From Chlamydiota bacterium (GTDB lineage Bacteria; Auribacterota; UBA3054; B51-G9): DNA of 11,116 nucleotides. The stretch lies in assembly GCA_030596365.1 (NCBI GenBank), contig JAUVKG010000050.1, positions 1-11,116 of the forward strand. The letters run 5' to 3'. This document shows, piece by piece, positions 7,001 to 11,116 of this stretch. Every line of letters starts with the position of its first letter. Within the stretch, counting starts at the first letter, position 1. Position numbers and translations under genes: made by a program. The notes under the pieces were generated by a model. The model searched no databases. It saw only the letters and a list, made by a program, of their open reading frames with translations, and had not been told where the DNA came from.

Positions 7001-7244
7001 TGATTATAACAACGGACAGCTTCTGAAATGCAAATACATTGCTCCCGACAATGGCATCTTTTCCATTTCTACAACTCCTGATAACGGCGTGTGGGGATGG
7101 TACGCATTCAGCAACGAAGAATACATTCCTGAACCTTGCTATTTATTATTTATCATTTATCAATTATTATTCTTTTTCCGCGCCGCGCCCGGAGAATTTC
7201 GGGTATGCGGGGGTCTTAATCATTGGAGAAAATCCGACCATTAG
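4086..7244 (+). CDS. Large secreted modular protein with C-terminal PEP-CTERM sorting signal
   Basis: The 1052-residue product starts with a clear signal peptide (two Lys/Asn-rich residues, a hydrophobic core 6-18, probable cleavage VNA24-V25). Residues 30-480 form an aromatic-rich domain I do not recognise. Motifs such as LPHEIPYLSTLVSLQAGDER (111-130) and YPDIIRYTSQHGLDG (152-166) suggest a hydrolase-like barrel, but this is a guess. Residues 494-590 look FN3-like (SSQWQVSSHTDFS, FYWRCRYKNSEGIWSGWS). Residues 600-820 are beta-rich and resemble a concanavalin/LamG-type jelly roll; 828-1010 is another beta-rich, possibly carbohydrate-binding, module. The end has IPEP (1014-1017), a 14-residue hydrophobic stretch and FFFR (1029-1032), the exosortase sorting signal. 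A 20-residue tail after that Arg is unusual. ATG 4086 is the first start after an in-frame TAA at 4074. Surface attachment and polysaccharide binding or cleavage are likely roles. Confidence 0.85.
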   Translation: MIKNNLVFLFFISLLLCLSNYVNAVPDGIPDSLDRGHRLILKRGFQIQALMFPGAYPAGQSWSATRWSESHYNTPNLHEWGNPATFGAAPGIPWSRWMWWDGCVATNPYLLPHEIPYLSTLVSLQAGDERNIDDSSVVNTMKMTFDIWENTYPDIIRYTSQHGLDGASIATHQNYQSIAKPDMVNMFVYEYKDGEGIKGGSQPKWYEALGKYRLLGLYGNDGTGNKPIPSSCFYQCFIHEGARNIGLTELSACQFAPLVFGYKFTIAFFYNDPSGPHTDLEEQIFDSDGDTQPNVWFYHAAANNAQIKRLAPALERLISRSGDSINYVWVKPGEYDAGWLGTKDNPTPGYCAEWHSGVDPYITSISANNPSGWNDGLRGDTYIGYFHPLHESFDGPDYNNELYFIIMNGLTDVDASPGGVMQQITLNFDFGTSGITTLQRLSRTTGKPEIVNLTHVSGSQYTITLEIDGGEADLFKYNDGAPFVGNVDAPENIFPTNFVPVTAPVTFYATPFKSGLDYSFASSQWQVSSHTDFSAIIYDSGETIPTDSFTPPANAIPSGTYSVFYWRCRYKNSEGIWSGWSIEPTSFTIPSAFTKTAKFFKDRFSVISNGDANHQYNIVGRQSGNAAPSIYHLANGLSTVTISGPNVGKCHMDGSSAAAYLSPANNFNESGNFILQYDLTRIPSGNTQQWDLVAFGTDGAFKIPHEGNAHGFEVVFYEHGWYHVYANNIITANFYFSELEYINNPTLKIKFTVSQNDFSGSGNAKIAMFINGKPYPLSGGHVSLDTGKYIYTFAGGFTNNYINFITLYPTKANIDNLELKIPTNEFFTSAWSDNANSDVASYKNYTHAVNFGDNDDVVINHVTFTGVGANMSGDNWEIYTASANPLTGPIDVYSSPFDKNPNISPNSVALVSNLMYSAVNSDCASLTLTALNSGKEYLLTLYSFAFENVDMRKSFFAASDDTLISTIDQNEFDYNNGQLLKCKYIAPDNGIFSISTTPDNGVWGWYAFSNEEYIPEPCYLLFIIYQLLFFFRAAPGEFRVCGGLNHWRKSDH
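7141..7172 (+). repeat. ATTTATY heptamer array encoding the PEP-CTERM hydrophobic segment
   Basis: ATTTATT (7141-7147), ATTTATC (7148-7154), ATTTATC (7155-7161), AATTATT (7162-7168) and a partial ATTC follow directly after the codons for PEP. Read in frame they give LLFIIYQLLF, the membrane segment of the sorting signal. A 7-bp period means any single-unit change shifts the reading frame. Confidence 0.85.
7174..7212 (+). repeat. Copy 2 of the ~40-bp shared element, inside the PEP-CTERM gene
   Basis: TTTTCCG, the CCCGGAGAATTTCGGG core and the trailing CGGGG match copy 1 at 2691-2733 (20 of 22 in the core). It encodes FRAAPGEFRVCGG just after the hydrophobic stretch, so the protein's extra C-terminal tail derives from this element. 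Confidence 0.75.
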
Positions 7245-7280
7245 GTCCATAATGTCCATTTTGTCCACAATGTGCATTTT
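7245..7280 (+). repeat. GTCCAYWWT 9-bp array (4 units)
   Basis: Four exact-length 9-bp units begin at the base after the PEP-CTERM stop: GTCCATAAT, GTCCATTTT, GTCCACAAT and GTGCATTTT. They fill 36 of the 63 bp between the two large genes. No promoter with good spacing is visible around them. Confidence 0.85.
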
Positions 7281-7307
7281 AAAAAATGAAACTAACAATA
7301 ATATAAA

Positions 7308-10300
7308 ATGAAAACCGAAATCCAAAATCACAAATCTAAAATCCAAAATCACAAATCACAAATCCAAAATGGTATCGCTCTTGTGGCCGTTCTTGCAATT
7401 CTTGTTGTTCTCGCAATTCTTGCATCAACATTTGTTGTTTTCAGCAGAATTGAAACTAAACAATCTGCTTTTGCTACCGAGTCCATTGCTCTTGATATGC
7501 TGTTGAACACCGGATTGGAGCACGCTGAAGCACTTATAACAACCGCAGAATCACCCGGGGTGTCAAAAAAAGATAATTTATCTCTTAATACTCTCCTTCA
7601 AGTTCGCGGAACAATCGATAAAAAAAATAAATATTCCGGTAAATGGTTTTATATTAAAGACGCTACCGGAAAATCTATCGGAAGATATAAAATTAATATC
7701 GAAGATGAAGCCGGTAAAGTAAACGTTTCTAAAGCATTTCTTTTGCGTAAATCTAAAAGCGGTAGTGGATGGCATACAGGCGAAATCTCACTCCCTTCAG
7801 CTCTTAAAGTCAGCTCTAAATTAGCAAAAAAATTGATGGACTATCGTTATGGTAAAAATCTAGTTCCGGGTGCGCGCGGTGATGATAATGAAGATAATGT
7901 AATCTTAACATCTGATGGAATTGATAATGACGCTGACGGTCTTATAGATGAAGACGATGAAGGAGTAGATGATCCAAGTGAATATTCTCACTGGTATCCG
8001 CATGGAGATGATAGAAAATTTACAAGCGTAGGGGATATGCTCTCAGTTTTTATGGATGGAATGGATAAAGTCGGCGCGAAAACAAAAACAGCGCTTAGAA
8101 CCGAAATACCGAAACGCGCTACGGTTTATTCTATCGATCGACCTGGTTCAAAAACTCTTCCTAATGATCGTCCTGCTGATATTAATTGCTTTACCGCTCG
8201 CGAGTGCCGTCGTAGAATTGATGACGCAAACAACGCGCAGGCTTTTGAATCAGACGCCACAAAACGCTCGCAGCTTGCTGTTAATGCTATCGATTATCGT
8301 GATGAAAATCATGTTCTTTCAACTCTTGGTTCTACTTACGGTGTTGAAGCTGTTTGCTTTAATGAAGTTATGGCTAATGATGAATCCTGCACTTTTATGA
8401 TTCGTGATGGAAATTCATGCCACGGAATGCTTAGCACTTATACTTTCGTTAAAAATAAACCTTCAGGTGCAGGCGATAATGTTGACGAATATTGGGAAAA
8501 ATATATCGGCGCAACAGATAGCAAAAGAACTTTCTTCGGCGCTGCATGGCCTTATTATGCTATCCCGGGGCGCGGGTGGTACCTCTTTGACCCGAGACAC
8601 GCCTGGCGTGTAAGTGTTGCTAAAGGAATCGGAAAATTTAATTATAGCCCGGGAAGCAGCAGAATAAGCTTCAAACTCCCCAATGGGCCGGGCAAAAAAG
8701 GCTCATCCAGCGTTCCCGTGCTCGAAAATTACTGCAGGGGAAATCGCTCGAAAACTTTAGTGATCGAACCGCCTAAAAAACTTCCCGGAGCTCCATCGGG
8801 ATGGGATTGGACTCCTGCTTCTTTGAGAAATAACGGAGCTTTTTGCTCTTTTTATAATCCCGGACTGCAAAACTCTGATAAATCTTATACCTACCTTTAT
8901 AGAGACCTTATAGATGCTCTTGGAAAAATGAATCTTACAAAATCCGGTCACCCTAAATTACCAAATAATTTCTTTAAAGGTACTTATGCAATGATTTATA
9001 CCTGGGGCGATCCGGGCGAAAGTTCTAAAGGTGAACCGGTCGGCACTTACAGAGTTTACAGCTCATCAACTGATCATAATTTCACAATTGATAAAAGAGA
9101 TGTTTTTACCGGTAAAAGTTTTGATAGTAGAATAAAAACTCTTTACAATATTCCTGAATTCGATGTAAATAAAGTCGATATTAGTGTCTGCTTCTTCGGT
9201 TGGGGTAATTGTCACCCCTCCGCTGAACTTCCAAACGTTAATAATATGTATGTCGCACGATCGCGCCAACCGATCGGTAACAGATATTTTAAAGTTATGG
9301 TAAGTCGAATGCCAAAAGGCGGCACTTACGGTATGAAAGAAAGAGGTTATCTTTGTACCGATCTCGGTGTCTCCGGAGAAGTTAACGGAAAACATGAAGA
9401 AGACAGTGATCCGGTAACTAAAGAAAGTTATAAATATTGGTGGTATAATGATGCTGAACCTATTCGCACAGATGGAAAAGGTTGGTTAAGTGTTATTTTA
9501 AACTCTTCAAAAAAAGCGGATTTCAGAGCCGGTGTCGCTCAGGAACTCGCTTATCTTCGTATGGTCGCTCCGGAAGTTACAGAAATGTATAACGCTTCCG
9601 CTACTCCCGTTTCTCTCGCTAACTGGCGCGTTATTTGTAATACCGGTGCTCTTGCAACAGAAATCGGAAGAATTCGACGTACTGCTTATTATGACACCAA
9701 ACTCAGACGCAGAGTTATTGATGATAATCCCGTCGTTGCTCCCGGTGACTATTTTTATCTCGTTAATGATACTGAATTATTTGACGGTTGGTATGGAAAC
9801 GCTGACAAAAAATGGGGGTCGAAAGCTGATGAACAAATCCCGGTTTTTCAGATGGATAAACAAAGATGGGGCGTTATGTATAAAATACAGAAAACTAAAA
9901 TGTTTTATCCGGGTGACACTTCTGAAGGAGCTGCGAGAGCAGGCCTTGCGATCTATCTTCAAAACGAAAATTTCGAAAAGAATTTATTTAATAAGGAAAC
10001 TTTTCAGTTTATTAACGAAAAAGAAATGGAAGACCCGAAATCTTCTCACAATTTCTTCTTTCCCGTTATCTCTGAATTCGCCTACAGAAATAATGAAATC
10101 TTTACTTCAACCGGAACTGATATTGACAGTAGTTACAATGTGATGGTTCTCGGCTTGCCGCAAAGAGGCGGTATTGTCAGTCTTACTTTGAAAAATGAAT
10201 ACGATCAGGTCTGCGCGAGAACCGTTGAATACGGAAGCCTGGAATCTGATGAATTCGAATTTTCAAGTCAGAAATCCGACCCAACAAAACCTGTCTGGCA

Positions 10301-11116
10301 CAAAAGAAAAGTTACTATCGGCGGATCAAAAATTGACGCTGATAATAAAGCAATTCGATCAAGAAAAGCAGGAAACTTTTTTATTAAAAACGGACCTTAC
10401 GCAAATGTAGGCGAAATTAGAAAAATTACTTCCACTGAAGAATTCCAGCAACTCGGCGTCTCAGGTAATCAGTCCGGAGCAAGACTGATGCTTGGCGCTA
10501 TTGCTGATGTAATGTGTACTTCTCATCTTAGACTTGAATCCTGTGGTAATAATGTTAAACAGAACGGATGGAAAAAAGCTAGCGGGAAAGTCGCCGGTTA
10601 TACTCTGCAGAGTATAACCTCCGCACAAGGCAATTGGGAAAATAATCAATGGATTGGCCAAAAATTAAGATTTCTTACAGGACCGATGAGAGGGGAGTCA
10701 TTTCCAATTTTTAGTAACTCTAAAAGAACTATCATTCTTGCAGATAAGAAAACTAAAATGATTCCAAGATCCTCACCGGGAAGAAAACCCCTGAAACCTA
10801 ACCGCGATGATATCTTCTCTATCGGGCCAGGCTATAACACCGGCTTCTGTTATACAAGACAAGGAAACGATATCGGTGAATGGACTTGGAATAAAGTTGT
10901 TCCCGTCAAGGGAACGTTTGACCTTTATATTAACGGATTAAGCGATTCTATTAATACAACGGAATTTCTTGAAGAAAATAGAAACTCATCTCTTGATGTC
11001 GATGTTTGGAATTATAAAACTAAAGAATTCGATAACTTGTGCCAAAATAAAAAATATGGGAAATCAGACTCGTTTAGAGCAGGTAAAATAAATCCCGATA
11101 ATGTTTCCGATTCAGG
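7308..11116 (+). CDS. Giant GspK-like pseudopilin with lamin-tail-like domain (partial, open at 3' end)
   Basis: The frame runs from ATG 7308 to the window end without a stop: at least 1,269 codons against roughly 300-350 for ordinary GspK. It begins with a prepilin-type signal, a polar leader ending in G22, then IALVAVLAILVVLAILAS. Mature position 5 is Ala, not Glu, as expected for the tip pseudopilin GspK. GspK-like marks follow: IEDEAGKVNVS (131-141), TVYSID (272-277) with ADINCFTA (290-297), and AVNAIDYRDENHV (324-336). An Asp-rich, probably metal-binding motif DGIDNDADGLIDEDDEG lies at 203-219. Residues 752-830 (VTEMYNASATPVSLANWRV, VAPGDYFYLVN) resemble a lamin-tail domain, with a possible second part at 956-1010. 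An in-frame TAA at 7299 fixes the start; no Shine-Dalgarno is visible. A likely role is a surface adhesin or tip protein of a type II secretion/type IV pilus-like machine. Confidence 0.85.
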   Translation, partial: MKTEIQNHKSKIQNHKSQIQNGIALVAVLAILVVLAILASTFVVFSRIETKQSAFATESIALDMLLNTGLEHAEALITTAESPGVSKKDNLSLNTLLQVRGTIDKKNKYSGKWFYIKDATGKSIGRYKINIEDEAGKVNVSKAFLLRKSKSGSGWHTGEISLPSALKVSSKLAKKLMDYRYGKNLVPGARGDDNEDNVILTSDGIDNDADGLIDEDDEGVDDPSEYSHWYPHGDDRKFTSVGDMLSVFMDGMDKVGAKTKTALRTEIPKRATVYSIDRPGSKTLPNDRPADINCFTARECRRRIDDANNAQAFESDATKRSQLAVNAIDYRDENHVLSTLGSTYGVEAVCFNEVMANDESCTFMIRDGNSCHGMLSTYTFVKNKPSGAGDNVDEYWEKYIGATDSKRTFFGAAWPYYAIPGRGWYLFDPRHAWRVSVAKGIGKFNYSPGSSRISFKLPNGPGKKGSSSVPVLENYCRGNRSKTLVIEPPKKLPGAPSGWDWTPASLRNNGAFCSFYNPGLQNSDKSYTYLYRDLIDALGKMNLTKSGHPKLPNNFFKGTYAMIYTWGDPGESSKGEPVGTYRVYSSSTDHNFTIDKRDVFTGKSFDSRIKTLYNIPEFDVNKVDISVCFFGWGNCHPSAELPNVNNMYVARSRQPIGNRYFKVMVSRMPKGGTYGMKERGYLCTDLGVSGEVNGKHEEDSDPVTKESYKYWWYNDAEPIRTDGKGWLSVILNSSKKADFRAGVAQELAYLRMVAPEVTEMYNASATPVSLANWRVICNTGALATEIGRIRRTAYYDTKLRRRVIDDNPVVAPGDYFYLVNDTELFDGWYGNADKKWGSKADEQIPVFQMDKQRWGVMYKIQKTKMFYPGDTSEGAARAGLAIYLQNENFEKNLFNKETFQFINEKEMEDPKSSHNFFFPVISEFAYRNNEIFTSTGTDIDSSYNVMVLGLPQRGGIVSLTLKNEYDQVCARTVEYGSLESDEFEFSSQKSDPTKPVWHKRKVTIGGSKIDADNKAIRSRKAGNFFIKNGPYANVGEIRKITSTEEFQQLGVSGNQSGARLMLGAIADVMCTSHLRLESCGNNVKQNGWKKASGKVAGYTLQSITSAQGNWENNQWIGQKLRFLTGPMRGESFPIFSNSKRTIILADKKTKMIPRSSPGRKPLKPNRDDIFSIGPGYNTGFCYTRQGNDIGEWTWNKVVPVKGTFDLYINGLSDSINTTEFLEENRNSSLDVDVWNYKTKEFDNLCQNKKYGKSDSFRAGKINPDNVSDS
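7318..7370 (+). repeat. AAATCNN heptamer array encoding the pseudopilin leader
   Basis: Seven full 7-bp units plus AAAT run without interruption: AAATCCA, AAATCAC, AAATCTA, AAATCCA, AAATCAC, AAATCAC, AAATCCA. They start 10 bp into the gene. Three units equal 21 bp, so the protein shows a 7-residue repeat, IQNHKSK-IQNHKSQ-IQN, right up to the cleavage Gly. Confidence 0.92.

Noticed and set aside
7039..7311. Overlapping frame that ends with a TGA overlapping the ATG of the giant gene
   Set aside because: It is the +1 frame of the PEP-CTERM gene's end and of the 9-bp array. The overlap with ATG is probably chance, although it is the frame reached after losing one heptamer at 7141-7168.
7318..7370. 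Repeat array as a CRISPR
   Set aside because: The unit is 7 bp with no spacers and lies inside a coding sequence.
9532..10143. 203-codon open frame starting with a hydrophobic-looking stretch
   Set aside because: It lies wholly inside the giant pseudopilin gene in another frame. The host frame has coherent domain motifs, while this one does not.

Overview
The window carries five protein-coding genes, all on the + strand, from an AT-rich bacterium. A PEP-CTERM sorting signal, a giant GspK-like pseudopilin with a lamin-tail-like domain and an Asp-rich DGIDNDADG motif, and repeat-filled spacers suggest the PVC group, with Lentisphaerae/Kiritimatiellae-like bacteria the first guess and Planctomycetes or Omnitrophica alternatives. 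This is inference from gene style; there is no rRNA or core marker to confirm it.

Layout. (1) 1-492: the C-terminal end of a GT-B glycosyltransferase, cut by the window edge. (2) 627-2507: two tandem GH130 mannoside-phosphorylase-family genes, stop and start directly adjacent, the second with a perfect Shine-Dalgarno. The second keeps the family motifs; the first has lost several. (3) 2508-3072: 565 bp without a gene, packed with heptamer repeats, hairpins and at least two three-way-junction-like folds, ending in a plausible sigma70-type promoter. (4) 3073-3999: a cytoplasmic GH43-like glycosidase. (5) 4086-7244: a secreted 1052-residue modular protein with signal peptide, an unrecognised possible hydrolase domain, an FN3-like domain, a jelly-roll-like region and a C-terminal PEP-CTERM signal. 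(6) 7308 to the end: the start of a very large (over 1,269 codons) GspK-like pseudopilin, open at the window edge.

How they fit: the GH130 and GH43 enzymes lack signal peptides and would work on imported mannosides and arabinosides/xylosides, while the two large proteins are exported, one via exosortase-type sorting and the other via a type II secretion/type IV pilus-like machine. This looks like a polysaccharide-use neighbourhood next to surface machinery.

The most striking signal is short tandem repeats at functional places. A 7-bp array (ATTTATY) encodes the transmembrane stretch of the PEP-CTERM signal, and a different 7-bp array (AAATCNN) encodes the leader peptide of the adjacent pseudopilin. 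As 7 is not a multiple of 3, gain or loss of one unit would shift frame in either gene. Together with a 9-bp array between them and a ~40-bp element shared by the end of the PEP-CTERM gene and the long intergenic region, this suggests repeat-driven, possibly phase-variable, membrane targeting.
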